From: Elusimicrobium minutum Pei191
GTDB lineage: Bacteria; Elusimicrobiota; Elusimicrobia; Elusimicrobiales; Elusimicrobiaceae
Direction: 5' to 3'
DNA: 64,000 bases
Assembly: GCF_000020145.1 (NCBI RefSeq)
Contig: NC_010644.1
Coordinates: forward strand, 992,001 to 1,056,000
This document shows, in pieces, positions 27,312-36,227 of the stretch. Every line of letters begins with the position of its first letter. Position 1 is the first letter of the stretch. The notes beneath the pieces were generated by a model. That model ran no database searches, was not told where the DNA came from, and worked only from the letters and a program-made list of their open reading frames with translations. Both the position numbers and the translations under genes were made by a program.

Positions 27312-28622
27312 ATGACCCAGGAAACAGCAGTTAAACAAAAACAGCCTTCGGGCCTTTATTTACTTTTCGCCACGGAGATGTGGGAAAGGTTCAGCTACTA
27401 CTCTTTAAGAGGTTTGTTCGTTTTATACTTAACAAAAGCTTTAGCTTTTGACGTGCCTAGAGCCACAAGTCTTTACGGCACGTTTACCAGTCTTATATAT
27501 CTTTCGCCCCTTTTGGGCGGTTATATGGCCGACAGGTGGCTCGGTAAAAGAAGTTCTATTATAATAGGCGGCATTTTAATAGCCGCGGGCCAGTTTGTTA
27601 TGGGTACGGGCGGCATAGGCGCCGTTTACGTTGCTATGGGCCTTATTATTTTGGGTAATGGTTTTTTTAAACCCAATATTTCAAGCATTTTAGGCGAAAT
27701 ATATGAAAAAAATGACGTAAGACGAGACGGCGGTTTTACCATTTTCTACATGGGTATTAACCTTGGTTCTTTTTTAGCTAACTTAATAGCCGGCACAATA
27801 GGCGAAAAAGTGGGCTGGGTATACGGCTTTTGGACGGCGGGTTTCGGCATGATTTTAGGCCTTATCATTTTTATCTGGGGTAAAGATAAATTCTTACAAG
27901 GCAAAGGCCACGCCCCCAAACATTACGCAAAAATAGAAAAAGAAGCCGGTAAAGAAGAAGAAAAGAAACCTCTTACCAAACAGGAAATACAAAGAATAGC
28001 TGTTATTTTCATTATGGCGTTTTTCTCAATATTTTTCTTTGTTTTGTTTGAGCAAAAAGGCGCGGCGCTTAACCTTTTGGCTGAACACAGCGTTAACAGA
28101 ACTATATTCGGATGGACAATGCCTACAACCTGGTTCCAGTCTTTTAACCCGTTATTTATTATTTTATTTGCCCCGGTATTTTCAAAAATGTGGATAGGCC
28201 TTTCAACAAAAGGTAAAGAGCCTTCTGTAACGGGCAAATTTTCAATAGCGTTTTGGCTTATAGCCATAGGTTACGCCGTATTGTTAATGGCCGCCATGAG
28301 GCTTGGCCCCGGCATGAAAATGGGTATGATGTGGCTTGTTGCGGCTTACTTCTTTTTTACCATGGGCGAACTTTGTTTATCCCCTGTAGGTCTTTCGCTG
28401 GTTACCAAACTCTCGCCTCCTAAGTTTGTGTCTATAATGATGGGCATTTGGTTCTTAGCCAACTCGGCGGCTAATAAAATAGCCGGCTTCTATTCCGGTT
28501 TTATAGCTTCATGGCCTTTAGATAAGTTTTTCACATGGCTCATGATTATTCCTATAATAGCATCGGTAATCTTGTTGCTGCTGTCTAAAAAAATCAACGC
28601 CTGGATGCACGGCGTAAAATAG
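27312..28622 (+). CDS. POT-family proton:di/tripeptide symporter
   Basis: 436 aa with about 12 membrane helices. It has the PTR2 hallmark near the N-terminus (ATEMWERFSYYSLRG, the ExxER-type site with F-S-Y-Y) and the second signature around INLGSFLANLIAG. GGAG lies 6 nt before the ATG at 27312; an in-frame ATG at 27294 is less likely. It is divergent from the lipoprotein/peptidase operon. A second POT gene lies at 30491-31924. Confidence 0.92.
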   Translation: MTQETAVKQKQPSGLYLLFATEMWERFSYYSLRGLFVLYLTKALAFDVPRATSLYGTFTSLIYLSPLLGGYMADRWLGKRSSIIIGGILIAAGQFVMGTGGIGAVYVAMGLIILGNGFFKPNISSILGEIYEKNDVRRDGGFTIFYMGINLGSFLANLIAGTIGEKVGWVYGFWTAGFGMILGLIIFIWGKDKFLQGKGHAPKHYAKIEKEAGKEEEKKPLTKQEIQRIAVIFIMAFFSIFFFVLFEQKGAALNLLAEHSVNRTIFGWTMPTTWFQSFNPLFIILFAPVFSKMWIGLSTKGKEPSVTGKFSIAFWLIAIGYAVLLMAAMRLGPGMKMGMMWLVAAYFFFTMGELCLSPVGLSLVTKLSPPKFVSIMMGIWFLANSAANKIAGFYSGFIASWPLDKFFTWLMIIPIIASVILLLLSKKINAWMHGVK

Positions 28623-28634
28623 CAAAAGCTTTAG

Positions 28635-28684
28635 CGCCCCGCCAAACCTGTAAAATATTTTACGGCTTTGGCGGGGCGTTTTAT
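28635..28684 (+). terminator. terminator of the first POT gene
   Basis: CGCCCCGCCAAA / TTTGGCGGGGCG around an inner near-palindrome (TAAAATATTTTA), then TTTTAT. Confidence 0.9.
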
Positions 28685-28703
28685 CGTCGTGTTCGGTTTT
28701 TTA

Positions 28704-28745
28704 TTGACTTGTTTGGCTTTTTATGGGAGAATGAAGTTAGCTTCA
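28704..28745 (+). promoter_or_regulatory. promoter and possible operator of the PTS gene
   Basis: TTGACT (28704-28709), 17 bp, GAGAAT (28727-28732), overlapping the inverted repeat TGAAG-TTAG-CTTCA (28732-28745) at the expected start point. The repeat could bind a repressor. GGAG at 28768-28771 is a distant ribosome site (12 nt from the ATG). Confidence 0.4.
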
Positions 28746-28783
28746 CTAATTAACAATCTAATCAAACGGAGATTATACACTTT

Positions 28784-30439
28784 ATGTCTGAAAACGGTAT
28801 TATAAGCAAAGTTTTTACTGTATTGCAAAAAGTAGGCCGTTCGTTTTTCCTGCCCATATCAATTCTTCCCGTAGCCGGGCTTTTGCTGGGCATCGGGGCG
28901 TCATTTTCCAATATGGCAACGGTTGCGGATTACGGCCTTGAAAGTATAATGGGCGCGGGTACGTTTCTCAACTATACTTTTATAATTATGAGCGCGGTGG
29001 GCGGCGCAGTTTTCGCTAACCTGCCTTTAATTTTCGCCATGTCGGTAGCTTTGGGCATGGCCAATGAAGAAAAAGCGGTCGCCACATTATCGGCGGCCAT
29101 TTCTTTTATTATCATGCACGTTACAATAAGCAAAATGCTTTTGTTTACAGGCTATATTCTGCCCGACGGCGCCCTGGCCGAAAAAGTTGTGGCGGGAACC
29201 ATAGGCACGGTACTTGGCATACAATCGCTTGAAATGGGCGTGTTCGGCGGTATCGTGGTAGGCTTGGGCGTGGCCGCTTTACATAATAGATTTTACAAGA
29301 TAGAGTTGCCCGTGTTTTTATCTTTTTTCGGCGGTATAAGATTTGTGCCTATTATATGCACATTTGTGTTTCTTTTGGTCGGCGCAGGTTTCTTTTTTGT
29401 ATGGCCGCCTATACAAAAGTTAATTTTGGCAAGCGGGCAGCTGGTTATTAAATCGGGCTATTTTGGCTCGTTTATTTACGGTTTTATGGAACGCGCTTTA
29501 ATACCCTTCGGCCTGCACCACGTTTTTTATATGCCTTTCTGGCAGACGGGACTTGGCGGAGCGCAGTTAATAGACGGCGTTATGGTATATGGCGCGCAGA
29601 ATATCTTCTTTGCGGAGCTGGCTTCCCCCAACACACAGCACTTTACAATTGAATCGGCCAGGTTCTTAACCGGCAAATACCCATTTATGATAGCGGGTCT
29701 TCCCGGTGCGGCGCTTGCCATGTACCACACAGCTAAAACCCATAAAAAGAAACTTGTGGGCGGGCTTTTGTTCTCAGCCGCTTTAACTTCTTTTTTAACA
29801 GGTATTACCGAACCAATTGAGTTTACATTCCTCTTTGTTGCGCCGGTTGTATTTATTATACACTGCGGCTTTGCCGGCATAGCGTTTGTTCTTACTCATT
29901 TATTACAAATAGCTGTCGGAACCACGTTTTCCTGCGGATTTATAGACCTTACCCTTTACGGTATTTTGCAAGGACACGCGAAAACAAACTGGATGTGGCT
30001 TATACCCATATTTATAGTTTATTTTATAGGTTATTATTTCTTTTTCAGGTTTGTTATAACAAAATGGAATCTTATGACCCCCGGCAGAGAACCTGACGAA
30101 CAAGACACAAAACTTTACACAAAAGCAGATTACCAGGCCAAACAGCAAGACGGTAAAAGTGAAACAACCCCGTCGGCAGCACTGCCCGCTTCTAAAGACG
30201 AGCAGCTTGAAACCATATTACAAGGTTTGGGCGGTAAGGATAATATTGAAAATCTTGACTCTTGCGCCACAAGATTAAGACTTAATGTTAAAGACCCCTC
30301 TTTAGTTAATAAAGATTTATTAAAAAAAGGCGGAGCTTTGGGCGTGCTTTTAAAAGGCAACGGATTACAGGTAGTATTCGGGCCTAAAGTAAGTTCAATC
30401 AAACCTAAGCTTGAAGAATATATAAATAAAATGAGATAG
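28784..30439 (+). CDS. PTS glucose-family EIIBC component
   Basis: 551 aa. A membrane EIIC domain (about residues 1-425, blocks ERALIPFGLHHVFYMPF and LTGITEPIEF) is joined by a linker to a cytoplasmic EIIB domain with the phosphorylated Cys494 in LDSCATRLRL. It imports and phosphorylates a hexose, probably glucose or N-acetylglucosamine. There is no EIIA domain, so EIIA must come from another gene. A single-gene unit. The sugar cannot be fixed from sequence. Confidence 0.9.
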   Translation: MSENGIISKVFTVLQKVGRSFFLPISILPVAGLLLGIGASFSNMATVADYGLESIMGAGTFLNYTFIIMSAVGGAVFANLPLIFAMSVALGMANEEKAVATLSAAISFIIMHVTISKMLLFTGYILPDGALAEKVVAGTIGTVLGIQSLEMGVFGGIVVGLGVAALHNRFYKIELPVFLSFFGGIRFVPIICTFVFLLVGAGFFFVWPPIQKLILASGQLVIKSGYFGSFIYGFMERALIPFGLHHVFYMPFWQTGLGGAQLIDGVMVYGAQNIFFAELASPNTQHFTIESARFLTGKYPFMIAGLPGAALAMYHTAKTHKKKLVGGLLFSAALTSFLTGITEPIEFTFLFVAPVVFIIHCGFAGIAFVLTHLLQIAVGTTFSCGFIDLTLYGILQGHAKTNWMWLIPIFIVYFIGYYFFFRFVITKWNLMTPGREPDEQDTKLYTKADYQAKQQDGKSETTPSAALPASKDEQLETILQGLGGKDNIENLDSCATRLRLNVKDPSLVNKDLLKKGGALGVLLKGNGLQVVFGPKVSSIKPKLEEYINKMR

Positions 30440-30440
30440 A

Positions 30441-30472
30441 AAAAAGCCCCGCTAAAAAGCGGGGCTTTTTTT
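30441..30472. terminator. bidirectional terminator between PTS and second POT gene
   Basis: AAAAAGCCCCGC / GCGGGGCTTTTT with T runs on both strands, between convergent genes. Confidence 0.9.
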
Positions 30473-30490
30473 AACTACAGTAAAAAAGTA

Positions 30491-31924
30491 TTATCTTACG
30501 TCGCCCATCCATCTCTTTACAGGCTTCATAATAACAATAAGTATTATCGAAACCGCCACTGGCGCTATTATAAGCCCGCTGAAAAAAGCCTCATTACTTA
30601 CCACACCGAAATAGCTTGAATAAAAACCCGCCAGTTTATTAGCGGCCGCGTTGGCAAGTTTCCATACGCCCATAAGCGTGCCTACGAGGTGCACCGGCGC
30701 GAGTTTAGTAACAAGCGAAAGCCCCACAGGGGATAAACAAAGTTCGCCTGTAGTAAACACTGCGTAAGCAAGTATTAAATAAAGCATGTTTATTTTTACG
30801 CCGGGCCCCATTTGCATTGAAGCTATTAAAAGAACGCCGTATCCCGCCGCCAAAAGCCACAAGGCCCAAACGAATTTGGTTGGGGTTGAAGGCTCTTTAC
30901 CTTTTTTGGCAAGAGTAAGCCACATTTTGGAAAACAAAGGCGCCAAAACAACCACAAAGAAAGGGTTAACCGATTGGAACCAGGTTGTTAAAAACTCAAA
31001 CTGAAAACCGAATAAATTTACCATTCTATTGGTGTTTTCTTTAGCAAACAACGTTAAAGCCGCGCCTGACTGCTCAAACGCCGTCCAGAAAAATATAACA
31101 AAGAAAGCCATAATAAAAATAACTGCTACTTTTTTCTTTTCCTCGATAGTAAGCTCGGATTTTGCGCTTTGTGTTTTGCTTATTTTATCTTTAATCCATA
31201 AAGCCAAAAGCGTTAAAGCAATTGTAAAAGCGCCTGCCCAAAAACCAAAGTTCCACATAAGGTAAGCTATTGAACCAAAGGTAATAAGATATAAGCCCGC
31301 CTTTTTCCATTCCTCTTTATCAATTTTCACGGGAGCATCGCCCACGCCTTTAAAAAATTTTTCCTTGCCTATTAAAAACACTATAAGGCCCAAAAGCATA
31401 ACTACACCCGCCGTCCAAAAACCGTAACGGTAGCCAAATTTTTCACCCAATGTGCCGCCGATAAGCGGAGCAAAAAAAGCGCCCAGGTTAACAGCCATAT
31501 AAAAATAGGTAAAACCGGCGTCCCTTCTGGGATCGTTTTTACCATATAAGGAGCCTACAAACGTGCTTATGCTTATTTTAAAAAAACCGTTGCCCATTAT
31601 AAGAAGGCCCAGAGCGCTGTAAATCATTCCTATATTTTCAAAACCAAGCATAAACTGGCCCACGGCTATCATAACCGCGCCGGCGATAATGGCTAGTTTT
31701 TGTCCTATAAATTTATCGGCCACATAACCGCCGATAATGCCCGAAAGATATACGAGACTTATAAAAGTGCCGTACATGTTTGAAGCAGCAGACTTTTCTA
31801 TTTTAAGCGCGTAAACAAAATATAAAATTAAAAGCGCCCTCATGGCATAATAACTAAAACGTTCAAAAACTTCAGTCGCGCAAATAAGCCATAGTCCGGC
31901 GGGCTGTTTTTCTTGAATTTCCAT
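30491..31924 (-). CDS. POT-family proton:di/tripeptide symporter, second copy
   Basis: 477 aa, clearly related to the product of 27312-28622 but divergent. The N-terminal signature is ATEVFERFSYYAMRALL and the second one MAVNLGAFFAPLIGG. It has extra hydrophobic segments in the middle (about residues 215-240), giving the 14-helix form common in bacterial POT proteins. AAGGAGA lies 5 nt before the ATG. It is convergent with the PTS gene. Confidence 0.92.
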   Translation of the reverse strand: MEIQEKQPAGLWLICATEVFERFSYYAMRALLILYFVYALKIEKSAASNMYGTFISLVYLSGIIGGYVADKFIGQKLAIIAGAVMIAVGQFMLGFENIGMIYSALGLLIMGNGFFKISISTFVGSLYGKNDPRRDAGFTYFYMAVNLGAFFAPLIGGTLGEKFGYRYGFWTAGVVMLLGLIVFLIGKEKFFKGVGDAPVKIDKEEWKKAGLYLITFGSIAYLMWNFGFWAGAFTIALTLLALWIKDKISKTQSAKSELTIEEKKKVAVIFIMAFFVIFFWTAFEQSGAALTLFAKENTNRMVNLFGFQFEFLTTWFQSVNPFFVVVLAPLFSKMWLTLAKKGKEPSTPTKFVWALWLLAAGYGVLLIASMQMGPGVKINMLYLILAYAVFTTGELCLSPVGLSLVTKLAPVHLVGTLMGVWKLANAAANKLAGFYSSYFGVVSNEAFFSGLIIAPVAVSIILIVIMKPVKRWMGDVR

Positions 31925-32074
31925 TGATCTCTCCTTACTCTAAAAAATCACAATGTTTATATTATACAAAGCCTTACAATGTTTTATAAACTAAAAAAAG
32001 GCCTATAATATAAAACTTACCGCTTAATTTAGTATATTAGAGTTAGTCAAAATTAAAATTTTAAAGGCGGATTT

Positions 32075-32281
32075 ATGAGAAAAGAATATATTGTTTTAAG
32101 CGTTTTAGCCGTATTTTTACTGTTAACGGGATGCGAGCAAAAACCCGAAAATAAAACTCCCCCCAAACCCGTGCAAAACGAGGTTACCAATTACCACTCC
32201 AACCTAAAAAAAGCCGTGGATTCCGCCCGCAACATACAAATACCGGAAAGACAGATAGATGAAAGCGGCAATGTGAAATAA
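32075..32281 (+). CDS. small lipoprotein, unknown function
   Basis: 68 aa. The signal peptide ends in lipobox LLTGC (Cys20). The mature part is 49 residues, Pro/Lys-rich at first and then polar. AAAGGCGG lies before the ATG. It is a single-gene unit between the POT and groEL genes. No family is recognised. Confidence 0.65.
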   Translation: MRKEYIVLSVLAVFLLLTGCEQKPENKTPPKPVQNEVTNYHSNLKKAVDSARNIQIPERQIDESGNVK

Positions 32282-32375
32282 ATTAAATTATGAACAGCTC
32301 TTTCCCGTCAATAAAATATAGTATTTTTTCAGTATTTATGTAATATCTATTTTAAACAAAAGCAATCTTTTATAC

Positions 32376-32415
32376 AAAAAATAAGGCGTGGCCCTATGGC
32401 TACGCCTTATTTTTT
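32376..32415 (-). terminator. terminator of groESL
   Basis: AAAAAATAAGGCGT / ACGCCTTATTTTTT, just past the groEL stop on the minus strand. Confidence 0.9.
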
Positions 32416-32430
32416 GATACTAAAAACAGC

Positions 32431-34059
32431 TTACATCATGCCCATACCGCCCATACCGGGGTGCCCCATGGGGGCCGCGCCCTTTTCCTCAGGAATGTCG
32501 GCTACAAGCGCTTCAGTTAAAAGCACTGTCGCGGCTATTGAGGCCGCGTTTTCAAGCCCTATTCGGACAACTTTAACAGCGTCAACAACGCCGGCTTTAA
32601 TCATGTCAACATATTCGCCGGTGTCAGCGTCAAAACCTTGGTTTCCTTTAGCGTTGCGTACATTTTCAACAACTACGGAACCATCCAAGCCGGCGTTAAA
32701 CGCAATTTGATATAACGGAGCGGTAAGAGCTTTCTTAACGATGTTAATACCTGTCTGTACATCTTCGTTATCGGCTTTTAATTTGCCGACCGCGCCTTCG
32801 CATCTTGTTAAAGCCACGCCGCCGCCTGGGATTAAGCCTTCTTCAACACCCGCTTTTGTGGCGTTTTTAGCGTCTTCAACTTTAGCTTTTTTGGCTTTCA
32901 TTTCCGTTTCTGTAGCCGCGCCTACACTGATAACAGCTACGCCGCCGGAAAGTTTTGCAAGGCGTTCCTGTAATTTTTCCTTATCGTAATCTGAGGTTGA
33001 GTTTTCGATTTGTTTTCTTATTTGTTCGGCTCTCGCTTCAATTTTTTTCTTGTCGCCTTCGCCGCTTACGATTGTGGCGTTTTCTTTATCGATAACAACT
33101 CTTTTTGCTGAACCGAGCATATCTAAAGTGGCTGTTTCAAGCTTCATGCCGCGTTCTTCAGCGATTACCTGGCCGCCTGTTAAAATGGCTATATCTTCAA
33201 GCATTTCTTTGCGTCTGTCTCCAAAGCCGGGGGCTTTAACCGCGCAACCTTTTAATGTGCCTCTAAGCCTGTTAACAACTAATGTGGCAAGGGCTTCGCC
33301 GTCAACGTCTTCGGCTATTATTAAGAAGTTGCGGCCGTTTTTAACAATGCCTTCAAGTAAGGGTAAAAGTTCGTTCATTGAAGAAACTTTTTTATCGGCT
33401 AAAATAATTTGACAGTCTTCCAACACGCATTCCATTCTTTCGGAATCGGTTACAAAATAAGGTGAGATATAACCGCGGTCAAACTGCATACCTTCAACAA
33501 CCTGAAGTTCAGTTGTTGCTGTTTTGCCTTCTTCAACGGTGATAACGCCTTCGTGGCCCACTTTTTCCATAGCTTCGGCAATAAGTTCACCTACCATACG
33601 GTCATTGGCTGAAATTGTGGCGATTTGTGCTTTTTCTTCTTTTGTTTCTACGGGGCGCTGCATTTTTTTAAGTTCTTCTTTAACTGTTTCCACAGCCATT
33701 TCAATACCTTTTTTAACTAAAGTAGGGTTTGCACCCGCTGTAATATTTTTAATACCTTCCGTTAAAATTGCGTGCGTTAAAACGGTTGCCGTTGTGGTGC
33801 CGTCACCCGCAATATCATTGGTTTTTGAGGCGACTTCGCGAATTAACTGCGCGCCCATGTTTTCAAATTTATCTTCAAGTTCAATATCTTTAGCTATTGT
33901 TACGCCGTCGTCAATAATCAAAGGCGAGCCAAACTTCTTTTCCAATACAACGCTTCTTCCTTTAGGCCCTAACGTAACGCTTACAGCTTTTGCAACTTTT
34001 TCAATGCCGGCTTTCATTTTAGCCCTGGCTTCGTCACCATATACAATCTGTTTTGCCAT
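32431..34059 (-). CDS. groL: 60-kDa chaperonin GroEL
   Basis: 542 aa, full length, from [12 protein letters not shown] to the Gly-Met tail (GGMGMM). It has the ATP-site block [14 protein letters not shown] and [10 protein letters not shown]. It forms the double-ring folding chamber with GroES. It is 102 bp downstream of groES in the same operon. GGAG lies about 10 nt before the ATG. Confidence 0.98.
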   Translation of the reverse strand: MAKQIVYGDEARAKMKAGIEKVAKAVSVTLGPKGRSVVLEKKFGSPLIIDDGVTIAKDIELEDKFENMGAQLIREVASKTNDIAGDGTTTATVLTHAILTEGIKNITAGANPTLVKKGIEMAVETVKEELKKMQRPVETKEEKAQIATISANDRMVGELIAEAMEKVGHEGVITVEEGKTATTELQVVEGMQFDRGYISPYFVTDSERMECVLEDCQIILADKKVSSMNELLPLLEGIVKNGRNFLIIAEDVDGEALATLVVNRLRGTLKGCAVKAPGFGDRRKEMLEDIAILTGGQVIAEERGMKLETATLDMLGSAKRVVIDKENATIVSGEGDKKKIEARAEQIRKQIENSTSDYDKEKLQERLAKLSGGVAVISVGAATETEMKAKKAKVEDAKNATKAGVEEGLIPGGGVALTRCEGAVGKLKADNEDVQTGINIVKKALTAPLYQIAFNAGLDGSVVVENVRNAKGNQGFDADTGEYVDMIKAGVVDAVKVVRIGLENAASIAATVLLTEALVADIPEEKGAAPMGHPGMGGMGMM

Positions 34060-34161
34060 AAAAATCTTTCTCCGTTATTTCTTAGTTATTTGATTAATTG
34101 TTAAATTATTTCCAACTTTAGAATATCCCCGCTTTTCACGGAAAAATCTAAAAAGAAACAA

Positions 34162-34455
34162 TTATTTAATAATACCCAACACATCGTCCTGATGCATGAT
34201 AAGGTAGTTTTTATCGTTAATTTTAACTTCCGTGCCGGAATACTTACCGTAAAGCACTTTGTCGCCTTTTTTAACGTCCATAGGCGCTCTTTCCCCTTTT
34301 TCGCCGAGTTTGCCGGGACCTGCCGCAACAACTTCGCCTTCCATAGGTTTTTCTTTCGCGGTATCGGGTATGATAATACCGCTTTTCATAACTTCACGCT
34401 CAATAGGTTTTACTATTATTCTGTCACCGAGAGGTGCTATATTTACTTCACCCAT
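34162..34455 (-). CDS. groS: 10-kDa co-chaperonin GroES
   Basis: 97 aa. It has PLGDRIIVKPIE, the mobile loop around SGIIIPDTAKEKP and the conserved GDKVLYGKYSGTE. The frame is open to 34470, but GGAGG lies 8 nt before the ATG at 34455, which sets the start. First gene of groESL, behind a CIRCE-type operator. Confidence 0.97.
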   Translation of the reverse strand: MGEVNIAPLGDRIIVKPIEREVMKSGIIIPDTAKEKPMEGEVVAAGPGKLGEKGERAPMDVKKGDKVLYGKYSGTEVKINDKNYLIMHQDDVLGIIK

Positions 34456-34531
34456 AATGTAATCCTCCAATTTAGTTTTGCTTTAAGGCAAAACCTCAAT
34501 ATTTTAAAATTTCTTATCAGGCGGAGCAAAA

Positions 34532-34605
34532 TTAACACTCCTTGCCTGTTAATGCTAATTTAACAAATTTTTCTATTATTGTCAAACTTGAACAAGGAGT
34601 GCTAA
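34532..34605 (-). promoter_or_regulatory. groESL promoter with modified CIRCE operator
   Basis: On the minus strand TTGACA (34580-34585), 17 bp, TAAATT (34557-34562). A 9-9-9 CIRCE (TTAGCATTA-N9-GAGTGTTAA) covers 34532-34558, overlapping the -10 and start point; its left arm is degenerate. A perfect consensus half-site TTAGCACTC lies at 34597-34605, upstream of the -35, and TTAGCACTCCTTG forms a long-range inverted repeat with CAAGGAGTGTTAA. HrcA is the expected repressor. Confidence 0.75.
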
Positions 34606-34684
34606 TTAATTCCGTAATTAAATATCACGTTTGTTTACAAACGGTAAATTTTTTTCTATCATTAAAGCTACAGGAAATTAAGAT

Positions 34685-35200
34685 ATGAAAAAAGGGTTTA
34701 CATTAATTGAATTATTGGTAGTGGTATTAATAATCGGAATACTCGCCGCAATAGCATTGCCACAGTATAACAAGGCTGTGGAAAAATCGCGCGCGGTGGA
34801 AATGCTTAGCAATTTAAGCTCGCTCAAAAAATCCGTGGATATCTTTTTTATGGAAGGCGGCGACATAGACCATTTGGACATTGAAAGTTTATCTATTGAA
34901 ATACCCGGCGCTAAAATATCCGGAAGCACAGGTTTAAATAAAATAGAGACAAGAAATTTTATATACAGAGTGGGCAGAGCTTCCGACAGCACAGGATCGC
35001 CGATTGTAACCGCTACAAGGGTTAGAAACTCAAACACCCTTTACCTTGCAATGCAGTTAACCCCGCCAACACATTCCTGCCATAATACCTGTTGCTGGTA
35101 CACAGCTGCAAATGAATCTTTATGCAAAGCTATCGGCTTTACCGAGACGGCAGCCCAAAGTTGCAGTATAACATCTTTAGGATGCAGTAAATATAAATAA
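34685..35200 (+). CDS. type IV pilin-like protein (PilE type)
   Basis: 171 aa. It has a class III signal: MKKG followed by FTLIELLVVVLIIGIL, with Glu5 of the mature protein. It is processed by prepilin peptidase and assembled into a pilus or pseudopilus. The C-terminal part has two Cys-rich clusters (CHNTCCW, and Cys residues near the end). No pilus assembly gene is adjacent. A weak hairpin (TCCGG/CCGGA, about 35208-35223, then T-rich) could end it. Confidence 0.88.
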   Translation: MKKGFTLIELLVVVLIIGILAAIALPQYNKAVEKSRAVEMLSNLSSLKKSVDIFFMEGGDIDHLDIESLSIEIPGAKISGSTGLNKIETRNFIYRVGRASDSTGSPIVTATRVRNSNTLYLAMQLTPPTHSCHNTCCWYTAANESLCKAIGFTETAAQSCSITSLGCSKYK

Positions 35201-35349
35201 AACTGTCCGGAGTAAAGACCGGAGCTTATTTTATTTCAATACTTAGCTTTGTATTTGCGCGCTACTTCCGTCTTTATTCCGAAAAAGCCGCACGTTAAAA
35301 CCTACCCTTACCCCGGCTTACGTAAGAAAGTTTTTACAATATAATAAAA

Positions 35350-35379
35350 AACCCCCCGGCTTTATAAGCCGGGGGGTTT
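35350..35379 (-). terminator. terminator of the kinase/phosphatase operon
   Basis: AACCCCCCGGC / GCCGGGGGGTT, with TTTTTTATTAT on the minus strand. Confidence 0.9.
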
Positions 35380-35396
35380 ATCAAATATTAAAGGAA

Positions 35397-36218
35397 TTAA
35401 AAAAACATACTTTTAAATTTATACCATTTATCCCCTAAAAAACCCGGGGCGGAAAGAACTTGTATCATAGCGGCGGAAACATTATCTTTACCGTCTTTTT
35501 CATTAGATTTTTTTACAATGGCCTTGCAAATTTTTGTAATAGAAGTTTTGCCTGATTTAGAAATAAACTGCTTTATTTCCTCATCCGTAAGCCCTTTGTT
35601 AACGCCGTCAGAACATAAAAATAAAATATCCCCCGGAGCTATTTTAAACTGTAGAATATCAAACTCAACGTCTTTTTTAATGCCCATAGCGCGCGTAAGA
35701 ACATTTTGCACTGCAGATTTTTCAGCCTGGTTTTTTGTTAAAATACCCCTTTTTACATGTTCCGCCGCCAAAGAATGGTCCGTAGTTACCTGTGAAAATG
35801 CCCCCGCCCTGTACAGATACACTCTGGTATCCCCTATATGAACTATATAAGCGTTATCTGAATCTATCAGCACACAGCTAAGCGTAGTGCCCATAGTTCT
35901 ATACATTTGGTTATCCTGCGCCATTTTATAAACGGTATAGTTCGCATAGTCCGCCGCCATAAGCATTTTTCTTTCTATTTTAGAAAGATCCGGAAGAAAG
36001 TCTTTGGGAAGAGAAATTCTGTTCTCATTTATTTTGTTAAGAGTATCGACAAAAGAACTTATAGCCACATTGCTTGCAACTTCACCCGCGCTGTGCCCGC
36101 CCATACCGTCGGCCACTGCGGCGAAACCAAGGTCAGAAGAAATAAAAACCATATCTTCATTCTTCTCCCTTATTTTACCGATATCACTGTAAGCCGTCAG
36201 TTTTAATCTATATCTCAT
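35397..36218 (-). CDS. PP2C-type Ser/Thr protein phosphatase
   Basis: 273 aa. PPM-family metal-site motifs: NEDMVF near the N-terminus, AVADGMGGH, HIGDTRVYLYR, LCSDGVNKGL and the final DNVSAAMI. It removes phosphate from Ser/Thr residues and is the natural antagonist of the kinase encoded 9 nt upstream in the same operon (PrpC/Stp type). Confidence 0.93.
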   Translation of the reverse strand: MRYRLKLTAYSDIGKIREKNEDMVFISSDLGFAAVADGMGGHSAGEVASNVAISSFVDTLNKINENRISLPKDFLPDLSKIERKMLMAADYANYTVYKMAQDNQMYRTMGTTLSCVLIDSDNAYIVHIGDTRVYLYRAGAFSQVTTDHSLAAEHVKRGILTKNQAEKSAVQNVLTRAMGIKKDVEFDILQFKIAPGDILFLCSDGVNKGLTDEEIKQFISKSGKTSITKICKAIVKKSNEKDGKDNVSAAMIQVLSAPGFLGDKWYKFKSMFF

Positions 36219-36227
36219 AGATTTAAA

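Noticed and set aside
32741-34093. Plus-strand open frames opposite groEL
   Set aside because: Shadows of a highly conserved gene; no start signals.
34101-34331. 76-codon minus-strand frame overlapping groES
   Set aside because: Out-of-frame shadow of groES without a ribosome site.
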